Assembly: GCA_051155775.1 (NCBI GenBank)
Contig: DAXETV010000027.1
Span: 24,014-88,013, forward strand
DNA length: 64,000 nt
Source of the DNA: CAYSCZ01 sp051155775
GTDB taxonomy: Bacteria; Bacteroidota; Bacteroidia; Cytophagales; Cyclobacteriaceae
Reading direction: 5' to 3'
The notes beneath the pieces were generated by a model. It saw only the letters and a list, made by a program, of their open reading frames with translations. It had not been told where the DNA came from and did not search any database. Shown one piece after another: positions 8,343 through 16,926 of the stretch; the stretch's first letter is position 1; each line of letters opens with the position of its first letter. A program made the translations under genes and the position numbers.

Positions 8343-9674
8343 TTATCGTGCTAAAGATGTATAAATAATTCTTAGATTAATAGCATTCTTATCTAAAATA
8401 ATCCTATTAAGGCTTGCTATATCACTAGGTACCATGACCAGGCCTGATTTATTCTCAAAAGAGTCGTTGAGAAATGATTGTATAAAAAGTGTGATATTAC
8501 CACTGTATTCCCCGGTTTCCTCATTTAAGTTATGTATTACAGCCCGTCTTACGCCCGGGTTAATATAACTGGCGTCATCCAACACAAGATTTTGAATTGG
8601 TTCATTAATTGCTGCACCACCATCAAATAAGCCCTGATTGTTCGATAGAAAGTATCTTACATTTTCAGGTTCACCAAGCATATCTTCTTCATCAGGAACC
8701 TCTCCATCAATCCCAACAGACAAGGTAGCATTTTGAATAATAATATTGTTAATAGTGTCAGATAAAGTTTTTAGCCCGCTAAGGTCAATGAATGGATAGA
8801 TTCCAGAGCCCGATTGATAATAGATTTTATCATTATTTAAATCAAAAATGCCCCCTTCATCCGGGATGTTTGACAAGACTGACTCTGTTCTGTCAATATT
8901 ATATTGATTAAACCGGGCTTGATTTGTAAAGTTTAATTCAAAAGTCGTCGTATCATCAACATTGGTTTCAGAAAAGTAGACCCTAACCCTGGATTGCAAG
9001 CTGGTAGGATCTATTCTGAACATGCCTGGGATATCATTGGTTACCGAGATGCGGTATCCAATAAACTGACCAAAATCAATATCATCCACAGAAGTGTTTT
9101 GAACCGTACTCAGTAATCCATTACTATAAAACTCAGATAACCTAATCCTCAGGATGGAATCCGACTCAGGGCGATATTCAAAACTACCTTCACCGACAGG
9201 GGATTCCAAGACCCCTATATCACTATCACTAAAGTAAATTACATTTTCACTATTTGTTGAAAGGTTAAATAGTGTATCATCCAATAAATCAACCTGAAGA
9301 TCCACCCTAAAGGAAGAAGGTGTCTCGCCAAAAGTGTAAAAATCAGTTTCAAATAATTCTAAGACCGCAGAATCAAGGGTTGCTGTAGAGTCGGGCAAAA
9401 TACCTGAAAAAAAATCAATATTGGTAAATACCCTTGAATTGATCTTACCAAAAATGGGATCATTTAAAGTACCAAGTAAAAATCTATTAGCTTCATCAGC
9501 CCTGACGCTATCAATAAATACATTGGTTACAGGCAATGTAATATCAAGTGCATTAGCCGCAAATTCATTTTGAAAAGCATCTATTTCCTGTGTTATCGGC
9601 TCATTCAGCTCACAAGAAGTGCTTAATAAACAAATTGATGCTATTAGAATGTTAAACCATTTTGGTTTATCCAA
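8343..9674 (-). CDS. DUF4270 family lipoprotein
   Basis: A 443-residue predicted exported lipoprotein: hydrophobic IASICLLSTSC ends in a lipobox Cys, followed by a long beta-rich domain of the DUF4270 type found in Bacteroidetes. The start is ambiguous. The frame is open to 9728, but a TTG at 9674 gives a compact signal peptide (MDKPKWFNILIAS) and overlaps the preceding stop by 8 bases, so it is preferred. The order synthase-DUF4270 recurs in Bacteroidetes, which suggests a linked envelope role. No biochemical function is established. Confidence 0.8.
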   Translation of the reverse strand: MDKPKWFNILIASICLLSTSCELNEPITQEIDAFQNEFAANALDITLPVTNVFIDSVRADEANRFLLGTLNDPIFGKINSRVFTNIDFFSGILPDSTATLDSAVLELFETDFYTFGETPSSFRVDLQVDLLDDTLFNLSTNSENVIYFSDSDIGVLESPVGEGSFEYRPESDSILRIRLSEFYSNGLLSTVQNTSVDDIDFGQFIGYRISVTNDIPGMFRIDPTSLQSRVRVYFSETNVDDTTTFELNFTNQARFNQYNIDRTESVLSNIPDEGGIFDLNNDKIYYQSGSGIYPFIDLSGLKTLSDTINNIIIQNATLSVGIDGEVPDEEDMLGEPENVRYFLSNNQGLFDGGAAINEPIQNLVLDDASYINPGVRRAVIHNLNEETGEYSGNITLFIQSFLNDSFENKSGLVMVPSDIASLNRIILDKNAINLRIIYTSLAR

Positions 9675-10479
9675 CCAGGTTTGTATAAATGTTGAAATAA
9701 CTGTCCAGGTAATTATCGCTTCCCTCAATGTAATCTATTTTCTTCTCAACGGATAATTCATTCATTAATTTTTCAAAACTATCACTAGTTTGTTCACCTG
9801 CTTTAATAGCTGCATCTGAATATTGGACTCCGATTTTGATAAACCCATCGTAATCGGCTGATTTTAAAGGGTTTAGCATGCTGTCATCAATGTCCAGCAT
9901 TTTTACTTTGTCAAATAAATCTTTACCAAATTTATGGCTAAACCTGTTGTCATAAACTGTAAAAACAGTTTTACTATTTTTAAAGATAGGATCGCTCTTG
10001 TATGTGGTTTTGAGATATAGTGGAATCAGACTAGTCATCCAATCGTTGCAATGAACAATATCCGGAGACCAACCTAATTTTTTTACAGTTTCAAGTACTC
10101 CTTTGCAGAAGAAAATGGCTCTTTCGTCATTATCTTCAAAAAAGTTATCTTCTTTATCGTAAAAAACAGATTTTCTGTGAAAATAATCTTCATTATCAAT
10201 GAAATACACCTGTAATTTTGCATTTGGTATAGAAGCAACTTTAATCACCAGGGGCTTTTCTTCATCTCCAACAGAAATGTTTATACCTGATAATCTTACA
10301 ACCTCATGTAATCGATTTTTTCTTTCATTTATAAGGCCAAAGCGAGGAACCAAAATCCGTATCTCCATACCTTTTTCCTGCATTGCCTGAGGGAGTTTTC
10401 TTACAAAATCAGCAACTTCTGATGTTTTTAAAAATGGATGAATTTCGTTGGCTACATAAAGGATTTTAAGATTTGACAT
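9667..10479 (-). CDS. Glycogen/starch synthase, N-terminal (GT5) domain only
   Basis: A 270-residue protein matching only the N-terminal half of bacterial glycogen synthase: LKILYVANEIHPFLKTSEV at the start, DIVHCNDWMTSLIPLYLK near 135-152, and an end before the GT1-type half of a full GlgA (about 470-490 residues). The usual N-terminal ADP-glucose-binding Lys of the KTGGL motif corresponds to LKTSE here, so the two glycines are missing. Short forms of this kind beside panC and DUF4270 are common in Bacteroidetes, so this is probably a family form and not a recent truncation. Glucosyltransferase activity is doubtful. The start is divergent from panC. Confidence 0.75.
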   Translation of the reverse strand: MSNLKILYVANEIHPFLKTSEVADFVRKLPQAMQEKGMEIRILVPRFGLINERKNRLHEVVRLSGINISVGDEEKPLVIKVASIPNAKLQVYFIDNEDYFHRKSVFYDKEDNFFEDNDERAIFFCKGVLETVKKLGWSPDIVHCNDWMTSLIPLYLKTTYKSDPIFKNSKTVFTVYDNRFSHKFGKDLFDKVKMLDIDDSMLNPLKSADYDGFIKIGVQYSDAAIKAGEQTSDSFEKLMNELSVEKKIDYIEGSDNYLDSYFNIYTNLVG

Positions 10480-10589
10480 ATTCCAATAGTTTTATTGATG
10501 GCATTTTTAGAAAGTGCTTACAAAATTACTATTTTTCTGCATCATTTTCAATCAAATTTTTTAAATGGATTTACTTATACCTTTATCAA

Positions 10590-11420
10590 ATGAAGATTGC
10601 CACTACAGTTGCTGAGTACAAAGAAGAGATTGGCAAATCGAATGGAAAAATTGGCTTCGTCCCTACTATGGGGGCTTTACATGATGGGCACCTCCGATTA
10701 ATTGACCATTGCAAAAGGGATAATGATATTACCGTAGTGAGTATTTTTGTGAATCCTAAGCAATTTAATGACCCCAATGATTATTTGAATTATCCAATAA
10801 AAAAGAATGATGATCTTGAAAAATTACAAAAATATGGCGTGGATATCTGCTTTTTGCCCACCAGAGATGAGATTTATAAAAATGATTCCATTGTGAAATT
10901 TGATTTTGGTTATCTGGAAAACATAATGGAAGGAAAGAACAGACCCGGACATTTTAATGGTGTGGCAATCGTACTAACCAAACTTTTTAACATCATTGAT
11001 CCAAAAGCTTCGTACTTTGGTCAGAAAGACATTCAGCAATTAGCAATTGTCAAAAAATTAGTTGATGATCTCTTCTTTAATATTGATATTATTCCTGTTC
11101 CCACGGTTAGAACAAAAAATGGCCTTGCCCTGTCATCAAGAAATTTGAGGTTAAATTTGCAACAACAAATAGACGCACTGGTATTGATAGATTCCTTGTC
11201 ATTTGTAAGAAAAAGGTTGCTGTCGGGAGAGGATATTAACCGTGCAGTAAAAAAAGGAAAAGAAAAATTGACAGGATCAGGAGGCTTTGAGCTGGAGTAT
11301 TTAGAAGTTGTGGACTCAGAAAGTTTACTTCCTGTTCATGAAATATCCAACAGGCAGATTTCAATCTGTGGGGCTGGGAACGTAGGAAATGTTAGACTAA
11401 TTGATAATATTTTTTTATAG
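10590..11420 (+). CDS. panC: Pantothenate synthetase
   Basis: A 276-residue enzyme condensing pantoate and beta-alanine with ATP, the last step to vitamin B5. FVPTMGALHDGHLRLI carries the HxGH motif at 31-34. FGQKDIQQLA and LALSSRNLRL (KMSKS-like position) are also typical. The frame is open upstream to 10473, but the ATG at 10590 begins exactly at the conserved MKIATTVAEYK and was chosen. panD follows after 4 bases, so precursor supply and condensation are encoded together. Confidence 0.96.
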   Translation: MKIATTVAEYKEEIGKSNGKIGFVPTMGALHDGHLRLIDHCKRDNDITVVSIFVNPKQFNDPNDYLNYPIKKNDDLEKLQKYGVDICFLPTRDEIYKNDSIVKFDFGYLENIMEGKNRPGHFNGVAIVLTKLFNIIDPKASYFGQKDIQQLAIVKKLVDDLFFNIDIIPVPTVRTKNGLALSSRNLRLNLQQQIDALVLIDSLSFVRKRLLSGEDINRAVKKGKEKLTGSGGFELEYLEVVDSESLLPVHEISNRQISICGAGNVGNVRLIDNIFL

Positions 11421-11424
11421 ATTA

Positions 11425-11775
11425 ATGTGGTTAGAAGTACTAAAATCTAAAATTCATAGGGTAAAAATTACCCAGGCAGAACTTCATTACATAGGTTCTA
11501 TTACCCTGGATCCCTTATTAATGGAAGCTGCCGGGATATTTGAAAATGAAAAAGTCCAGGTGGTAAACATTAATAATGGGGAGCGGCTTGAGACCTATGC
11601 AATCGAAGGCAAGCGAGGTTCAGGAGAAGTGGTGATGAATGGACCGGCTGCCAGAAAAGCTCAGGTAGGGGATATTGTGATAATCATTGCTTATTGTTTA
11701 ATAGATAAAAAGGAAGTAAATAATCATAAACCTGTGGTCATATTTCCTGATGATAATAATCAATTAGAGAATTAA
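11425..11775 (+). CDS. panD: Aspartate 1-decarboxylase precursor
   Basis: A 116-residue pyruvoyl enzyme that makes beta-alanine from aspartate for pantothenate synthesis. The self-cleavage site Gly24-Ser25 lies in HYIGSITLD; the new Ser N-terminus becomes the pyruvoyl group. Other conserved segments are NGERLETYAIEGKRGSG and NGPAARKAQVGD. The start at 11425 gives the usual length; the frame is open upstream into panC. The stop overlaps the next start (TAATG). Confidence 0.96.
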   Translation: MWLEVLKSKIHRVKITQAELHYIGSITLDPLLMEAAGIFENEKVQVVNINNGERLETYAIEGKRGSGEVVMNGPAARKAQVGDIVIIIAYCLIDKKEVNNHKPVVIFPDDNNQLEN

Positions 11776-12809
11776 TGACCAAAAGCTTCAAATCAATCTT
11801 AAAATATTCAATTTCGCTTCTTCTGGCAGCAGCGCTTTTATATTTAGCCTTTCAATCAATAGACTTGAAAGCGTTTTATAACAGACTATCGACTGTTGAT
11901 TACAAATGGGTGATTTTTTCAATAATCATTTCCATTCTTTCCTTTTGGTTAAGGGCTTATCGGTGGAAATTATTATTGGAACCAATGGACTATAATATCT
12001 CAACGAGGAGAGTCATTTTGGCCGTATTAACGGGTTACCTTGTCAATCTGGCAGTACCCAGACTGGGTGAAATATCAAGGTGTGGAGTATTGAGAAGAAA
12101 TGATAATGTGCCATTCATAAATTCTTTTGGAACAGTGATCACCGAACGGGTCATTGATGTGGTCACAATGCTCTTGCTTGTGCTGATTGGCTTTACATTG
12201 GAATTTGATAAGCTCATGTTGTTCTTTGAGCAAAATGTCGCTGGACAGTTGCCCGTAAACTTTAATTTATGGGTGGTACTTATTGTGGTATTATTTAACG
12301 TAGCGCTAGTTGCCGGTTTAATCATAATAATCTACCGGGCATTCAGAAACCATCCTTTCCTTATTAAAATTAAAGCATTGATTAAAGGATTAATAAATGG
12401 TATTGTTTCAATTATCAGGCTTAAAAAACGCTTTGAATTTCTAATTGCCACTTTGCTCTTATGGATCATTTATTTTTTTATGTCCTATTTGGTTGTGTTC
12501 TCCTTATCCGAAACAAGTGATCTGTCCCCATTAGCTGGTCTTATGATTTTGATAACCGGTAGTCTTGCAATGGTTGTTCCCGTTCAGGGGGGCATCGGAG
12601 CTTTCCATTTATTTGTAAGTGCAATTTTGATACTATATGGAATTGAAAAAACCACAAGTTTATTTTTTGCCACCATTTTGCATACCTCTCAATTGTTTGC
12701 AATTTCCTTTTTTGGGGGTATAGCATTACTAATCTCTTTTCTATTCATAAAACATGACAAAAACGTCCAAGAAAATTCAGCAACTTCCAGCGTTGATGCA
12801 AACCATTAA
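11775..12809 (+). CDS. Flippase-like membrane protein (LPG synthase TM-type, UPF0104)
   Basis: A 344-residue polytopic inner-membrane protein with about eight hydrophobic segments. FWLRAYRWKLLLEP, PRLGEISRCGVL and VPVQGGIGAFH fit the membrane domain family related to lysylphosphatidylglycerol synthase/flippase. It lacks the cytosolic aminoacyl-transfer domain, so it is a membrane-domain-only protein that may move a lipid or lipid-linked molecule. The start overlaps the panD stop, and rfaE2 begins 56 bases before its end, so the four genes form one transcription unit. Confidence 0.82.
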   Translation: MTKSFKSILKYSISLLLAAALLYLAFQSIDLKAFYNRLSTVDYKWVIFSIIISILSFWLRAYRWKLLLEPMDYNISTRRVILAVLTGYLVNLAVPRLGEISRCGVLRRNDNVPFINSFGTVITERVIDVVTMLLLVLIGFTLEFDKLMLFFEQNVAGQLPVNFNLWVVLIVVLFNVALVAGLIIIIYRAFRNHPFLIKIKALIKGLINGIVSIIRLKKRFEFLIATLLLWIIYFFMSYLVVFSLSETSDLSPLAGLMILITGSLAMVVPVQGGIGAFHLFVSAILILYGIEKTTSLFFATILHTSQLFAISFFGGIALLISFLFIKHDKNVQENSATSSVDANH

Positions 12810-13242
12810 AAGCTGGAGGGCTAAAGGCCTGAAAATAGTTTTTACTAACGGATGCTTTGATATATTGCACCTGGGGCATGTAGATTACCTTGAAAAAACC
12901 AGTGAGCTAGCTGACAAATGTATAATTGGCATAAATTCTGATAATAGCATTTCAAGGCTTAAAGGTGCTGAGCGGCCAATTATAAGTCTCTATGCCAGAT
13001 CAAGGATATTGGCGGCTTTAGGTTTTGTAGATGCAGTGGTCAGTTTTGAAGAGGATACGCCATTGCAACTTATCAAAACAATTATGCCAGATGTACTCGT
13101 TAAAGGAAATGATTATAACATTGAAAATATAGTAGGCGCTGATGTAGTAATTGAAAGCGGAGGCAAAGTAGAGATGGTGGAGTTGGTCGAAGGATATTCA
13201 TCAACTAACATAATAAATAAAATAAAGGATCTTAATATTTAA
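12754..13242 (+). CDS. rfaE2: D-glycero-beta-D-manno-heptose 1-phosphate adenylyltransferase
   Basis: A 162-residue cytidylyltransferase-fold enzyme that makes ADP-heptose for the lipopolysaccharide inner core. TNGCFDILHLGHVDYLE carries the HxGH motif (His39, His42), and VEGYSSTNIINKI near the C-terminus matches the ISTT-like nucleotide-binding motif. It corresponds to the C-terminal half of the bifunctional E. coli HldE; here it stands alone, as usual in Bacteroidetes. Its first 56 bases overlap the flippase-like gene. Confidence 0.92.
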   Translation: MTKTSKKIQQLPALMQTIKSWRAKGLKIVFTNGCFDILHLGHVDYLEKTSELADKCIIGINSDNSISRLKGAERPIISLYARSRILAALGFVDAVVSFEEDTPLQLIKTIMPDVLVKGNDYNIENIVGADVVIESGGKVEMVELVEGYSSTNIINKIKDLNI

Positions 13243-13248
13243 TTGGAT

Positions 13249-13941
13249 ATGATACTAATAATTGGAATTGTATTTTTAATAATCAGTTGGGCAGTAAGTT
13301 CAAGATTAAAATCAAAGTTTAAAAAGTATTCCCAGATACAGCTGGCGTCAGGCTTAAGTGGTAAGGAAATTGCCGAATTGATGCTAAGGGACCATGGTAT
13401 TTATGATGTGAATGTCACCTCGGTGGAAGGTCGGTTAACAGATCATTACAATCCGGGCAATAAAACGGTTAATTTAAGTCCGGATGTGTATTTCGGCCGT
13501 TCAGCTGCTGCGGCCGCCGTCGCATCTCATGAGTGTGGACATGCCGTTCAGCATGCTAAAGCTTATAGTTTTCTTGAGTTTAGGTCGGCGATGGTGCCAG
13601 TACAAAATGTCAGTGCTAAGATTTTGAATTTTGTAGTATTGCTGATGATATTCGGAGGAGGATTTTTGTACGGTTTAGGCATCCAAAACATTATTCTCGT
13701 GATCATTGCTTCACAGTTTGTAATAACATTATTTTCAATGGTTACCCTACCGGTCGAGTTTGATGCAAGTAAACGGGCTCTCGCATGGATAAGCGACAGG
13801 GGAATGGTAAATAGCAACGAGCATGGAATGGCTAAAGACGCACTGCACTGGGCGGCAATGACATACGTGGTAGCGGCTATCGGAGCATTAACATCATTAT
13901 TGTATTGGATTATGCTTTATCTTGGTATGGGAGAAGATTAA
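13249..13941 (+). CDS. YugP-type zinc metallopeptidase
   Basis: A 230-residue membrane metalloprotease-like protein. The zinc motif HECGH is at 94-98 in ASHECGHAVQHAK, between an N-terminal membrane segment (1-17) and two or three C-terminal hydrophobic segments (about 120-165 and 205-225). EFDASKRALAWI near 170 is typical of the YugP/Zn-peptidase 2 family and would provide the third ligand. The ATG at 13249 was preferred over a TTG two codons earlier. It follows rfaE2 by 6 bases and ends before a strong terminator. The substrate is unknown. Confidence 0.87.
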   Translation: MILIIGIVFLIISWAVSSRLKSKFKKYSQIQLASGLSGKEIAELMLRDHGIYDVNVTSVEGRLTDHYNPGNKTVNLSPDVYFGRSAAAAAVASHECGHAVQHAKAYSFLEFRSAMVPVQNVSAKILNFVVLLMIFGGGFLYGLGIQNIILVIIASQFVITLFSMVTLPVEFDASKRALAWISDRGMVNSNEHGMAKDALHWAAMTYVVAAIGALTSLLYWIMLYLGMGED

Positions 13942-13966
13942 ATTATTTCATAAGCAATTAGACCTG

Positions 13967-14003
13967 AAGGGATTTAAACAAATGTGTTTAAATCCCTTTT
14001 TTT
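13967..14003 (+). terminator. Intrinsic terminator after the panC-YugP unit
   Basis: A 14-bp perfect stem, AAGGGATTTAAACA paired with TGTTTAAATCCCTT, with loop AATG, followed by a T run. It closes the operon that begins with panC. Confidence 0.88.
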
Positions 14004-14042
14004 ATATTTGAACTTTATCAAGAAATTAACCCAAAAATCAAC

Positions 14043-15182
14043 ATGAATTTTGAATTAACCGAAGAGCAACGTTCTGTTAGAGATGCCGCCAGGGATTTTG
14101 CCAATAATGAATTATTACCGGGTGTAATAGAAAGGGATGAGGAACAAAGATTTCCGGCAGAGCAAATAAAAAAGATGGGTGATTTAGGGTTTATGGGCAT
14201 GATGGTAAATCCTAAATACGGCGGAGGTGGAATGGATACCATATCTTATGTGTTGGCAATGGAGGAAATTTCAAAAATAGATGCATCAGCCTCAGTTTGT
14301 ATGTCCGTCAACAATTCATTGGTATGCTGGGGGCTTGAAAAATATGGAACTGAAGAACAAAAAGAAAAATACCTGACAAGATTAGCCACGGGTGAGATAA
14401 TTGGTGCGTTCTGCCTGTCTGAACCTGAAGCTGGTTCTGATGCCACATCCCAAAAAACAACTGCAATTGATAAAGGAGATCATTATTTATTAAATGGAAA
14501 TAAGAACTGGATTACTAACGGGTCCAGTGCCTCTGTCTATTTCGTGATGGCACAAACCAATCACGAACTTGGTCATAAAGGCATAAATGCTCTAATAGTC
14601 GAAAAGGGGATGCAGGGTTTTGAGGTTGGTAAAAAAGAAAACAAGTTAGGCATAAGAGGTAGCGATACACATTCACTTATGTTTTCAGATGTTAAAGTCC
14701 CAAAGGCCAACAGAATCGGTGATGAAGGCTTTGGATTTAAGTTTGCAATGAATACGTTAAATGGGGGTAGGATTGGTATTGCTGCACAAGCTTTAGGCAT
14801 TGCCTCAGGAGCTTATGAACTTTCATTAAATTATTCAAAAGAAAGAAAAGCTTTTGGTAAAGAAATTTCCAACTACCAGGGTATACAATTTAAGCTAGCA
14901 GATATGGCTACACAAATAGATGCCGCAAGGCTCCTTTGTTTCAAAGCTGCGCATTTAAAAGATAATGCACTCCCATATGCTGAAGCCAGCGCAATGGCAA
15001 AGCTATTTTCCTCTAAAGTGGCTATGGATGCAACGGTGGAAGCTGTTCAAATTCATGGTGGTTATGGATACGTGAAAGAATATCATGTGGAGCGCTTGAT
15101 GAGGGATGCAAAGATCACCCAGATATATGAAGGCACATCAGAAGTACAAAAGCTGGTGATCTCAAGAAGTATATTGAAATAA
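14043..15182 (+). CDS. Acyl-CoA dehydrogenase
   Basis: A 379-residue FAD enzyme of the acyl-CoA dehydrogenase family, catalysing alpha,beta-desaturation of acyl-CoA in fatty-acid or branched-chain amino-acid breakdown. FCLSEPEAGSDA (about 122-133), NGNKNWITNGSSA and the C-terminal QIYEGTSEVQKLVI fit the family. The Glu of IYEGTS is the expected catalytic base of short-chain and butyryl-type enzymes. Length is standard. It stands alone between a terminator and an AraC-type regulator, and the acyl chain specificity is not resolved. Confidence 0.93.
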   Translation: MNFELTEEQRSVRDAARDFANNELLPGVIERDEEQRFPAEQIKKMGDLGFMGMMVNPKYGGGGMDTISYVLAMEEISKIDASASVCMSVNNSLVCWGLEKYGTEEQKEKYLTRLATGEIIGAFCLSEPEAGSDATSQKTTAIDKGDHYLLNGNKNWITNGSSASVYFVMAQTNHELGHKGINALIVEKGMQGFEVGKKENKLGIRGSDTHSLMFSDVKVPKANRIGDEGFGFKFAMNTLNGGRIGIAAQALGIASGAYELSLNYSKERKAFGKEISNYQGIQFKLADMATQIDAARLLCFKAAHLKDNALPYAEASAMAKLFSSKVAMDATVEAVQIHGGYGYVKEYHVERLMRDAKITQIYEGTSEVQKLVISRSILK

Positions 15183-15303
15183 TATAAATTTCATTTTCAG
15201 GGAGTTGTTTAAGTATTTGTTAATATCAATTCTATGTATTAGTTTTATCCAAACTAATAATTCCTAAATCATATTAATGCAGGGACCTTCATAGAATCAT
15301 CAT

Positions 15304-16224
15304 ATGGAAGATTATAATAAAATAATTGAATCCCTAGAGGTGAAGTTTAAGAAAGCTAGGAATATTAATATTTTAAAACCAATTACGGTTGAGAATTATT
15401 ATGATGTTGAAAATCTGGTTCTGCTCGTAAAAAAAGGTCAGGTAAAATGCGGGAAAGAAAAAAAAACCGTACGGGAAAATGAAATATTGTTTATTCCAGG
15501 CGCTAAAATGTTACCCGTCACTTACGGCAGCGGTGAAGCTATAAGCCTTTCAAATGATGATTTTTTAAATCACAGGGAGAAATATTTTCAGCAGTCTAAC
15601 TCAACAATCAACGGTAGTAACCTAGAAAGTTTTTGTTATTTAACCTTCGAAGCTAAGGTTTTCGACTCTGTTAATTTTTTTGCATCACTTGATATTCCTC
15701 CATTTATAATCAAAGAGGAAGATGTTTTAAAGCCTATTATAGAGGATATTATTTACGAAAGTTATGCCGATACACCGGGCAAGGCAAGGGTAATAAAACT
15801 AAAAACAGACCAATTGGTTATTGAAACCATCAGGTACTTGATTAACAACAACTTATTTGTGGAGCAATTAGCCACAAATGTTACCTACTTTAAGGATCCC
15901 AGGCTTATTGATTTATTTAGCTATATTAGGGAAAATCTCGGATTCGACCTTTCCAATAAAAAACTTGCCAGTATCGCTAATGTATCAGAGGATTATGTGG
16001 GTCAGTATTTTAAGATGCTAACTGGAATAAATCCGCAGGACTATATAGAATACCAAAGAATGGAAGAGGCAGTAAATTTGCTAAGAACGTCAAAAAAGAG
16101 CATTAGGGAAATAGGCAGGGATGTAGGTTATAAAGATACTGCTTATTTTTGCCGGAGGTTTAAAATGATGTTTGGTATTCCTGCAGGAAAAATGCGACGT
16201 CGGGAATCGCTTATGAACGTTTAA
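15304..16224 (+). CDS. AraC family transcriptional regulator
   Basis: A 306-residue protein with a cupin-like sensor half (about 20-90, with VKKGQVKCGKEKKTVREN) and a C-terminal two-helix-turn-helix AraC domain (about 205-300). NKKLASIANVSEDYVGQYFK and IREIGRDVGYKDTAYFCRRF are the two recognition units. AraC proteins bind DNA near target promoters in response to a ligand. No target is evident; the upstream acyl-CoA dehydrogenase is a candidate only by position. The 3' end overlaps the convergent gene by 14 bases. Confidence 0.9.
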   Translation: MEDYNKIIESLEVKFKKARNINILKPITVENYYDVENLVLLVKKGQVKCGKEKKTVRENEILFIPGAKMLPVTYGSGEAISLSNDDFLNHREKYFQQSNSTINGSNLESFCYLTFEAKVFDSVNFFASLDIPPFIIKEEDVLKPIIEDIIYESYADTPGKARVIKLKTDQLVIETIRYLINNNLFVEQLATNVTYFKDPRLIDLFSYIRENLGFDLSNKKLASIANVSEDYVGQYFKMLTGINPQDYIEYQRMEEAVNLLRTSKKSIREIGRDVGYKDTAYFCRRFKMMFGIPAGKMRRRESLMNV

Positions 16225-16525
16225 GGTAAGCAGCCAGTATCTTAGCCAGGTTTTTTGATATAGAACTAATCAATTCAGATTTTATTGTATTTCGTATTAC
16301 CTTAAATAATAAGCCAAAAAAGGATTGTTTTTTTACCTTCTCCTTCTTTGCACGTTTGCCGCGAAATATCCTGCTTAATGAGATCAGCGTCCCGCTAAAT
16401 AAGATCGTAAAAAAAACACCGGATCCAATAAGTTCTCTTTCAACCTTGGAAGATTCCTTTTTAATGTTCTCAAGTATTCCCTGCTCTTTTATCTTAAGCT
16501 CCTTTAATCTATTGCTTGTGCTCAT
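16211..16525 (-). CDS. Hypothetical basic membrane-associated protein
   Basis: A 104-residue protein with a charged coiled-coil-like N-terminus (about 1-30), one hydrophobic segment (33-51) and a very basic middle (GKRAKKEKVKKQS), then an amphipathic C-terminus. I do not recognise the family. It overlaps the holin-like gene by 17 bases and is probably co-translated with it, as in the small inner-membrane pairs often encoded beside YqjE-type proteins. Confidence 0.6.
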   Translation of the reverse strand: MSTSNRLKELKIKEQGILENIKKESSKVERELIGSGVFFTILFSGTLISLSRIFRGKRAKKEKVKKQSFFGLLFKVIRNTIKSELISSISKNLAKILAAYLKRS

Positions 16526-16856
16526 TCAGTTTTAAAACAAAATTTGTTATAAGCTTTTTAAAATGACCGCTTCTGAAATAAAATATTGCGGCAATAATTA
16601 GGATCAAATAAAGACCGGCTACAATAATGTAGCCCCAGAAGTTGCTTGATAGAGCGGCGTTTAAAATATTAGCCAGCGCAAAATTTAGAAATAAGAAGAA
16701 ATAGAAAGATAAAAATAGTAGGATGACCGAAGCAACCAGAATATTTAGTGGTTCTGCTATTTTATCCACCAAATAAACCTTTAATAGCTCAAGTTTGACT
16801 TTTATGTAGTCATTTAAGTACTCCAGGAGCTTATCAATCTTTAGTAATTTAGCCAA
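16509..16856 (-). CDS. Phage holin-like (YqjE/holin 3_6) membrane protein
   Basis: A 115-residue protein with an amphipathic N-terminus and two long hydrophobic hairpin segments (about 38-65 and 72-95), matching chromosomal proteins annotated as the phage holin 3_6/YqjE family. Despite the name, these are cellular inner-membrane proteins, and no phage gene lies nearby. It forms a two-gene unit with the overlapping basic protein downstream. The role is unknown, probably envelope-related. Confidence 0.72.
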   Translation of the reverse strand: MAKLLKIDKLLEYLNDYIKVKLELLKVYLVDKIAEPLNILVASVILLFLSFYFFLFLNFALANILNAALSSNFWGYIIVAGLYLILIIAAIFYFRSGHFKKLITNFVLKLNEHKQ

Positions 16857-16926
16857 ATCGAAAAACGTTTTGAATGTTTAAATTCTACGGAATCTAATTA
16901 AAAGCTTAAAATTCAAAAAATTTCCG

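Noticed and set aside
16509..16856. Prophage, suggested by the holin-like protein
   Set aside because: This family is a common chromosomal membrane protein, and there are no capsid, tail, integrase or lysin genes around it.
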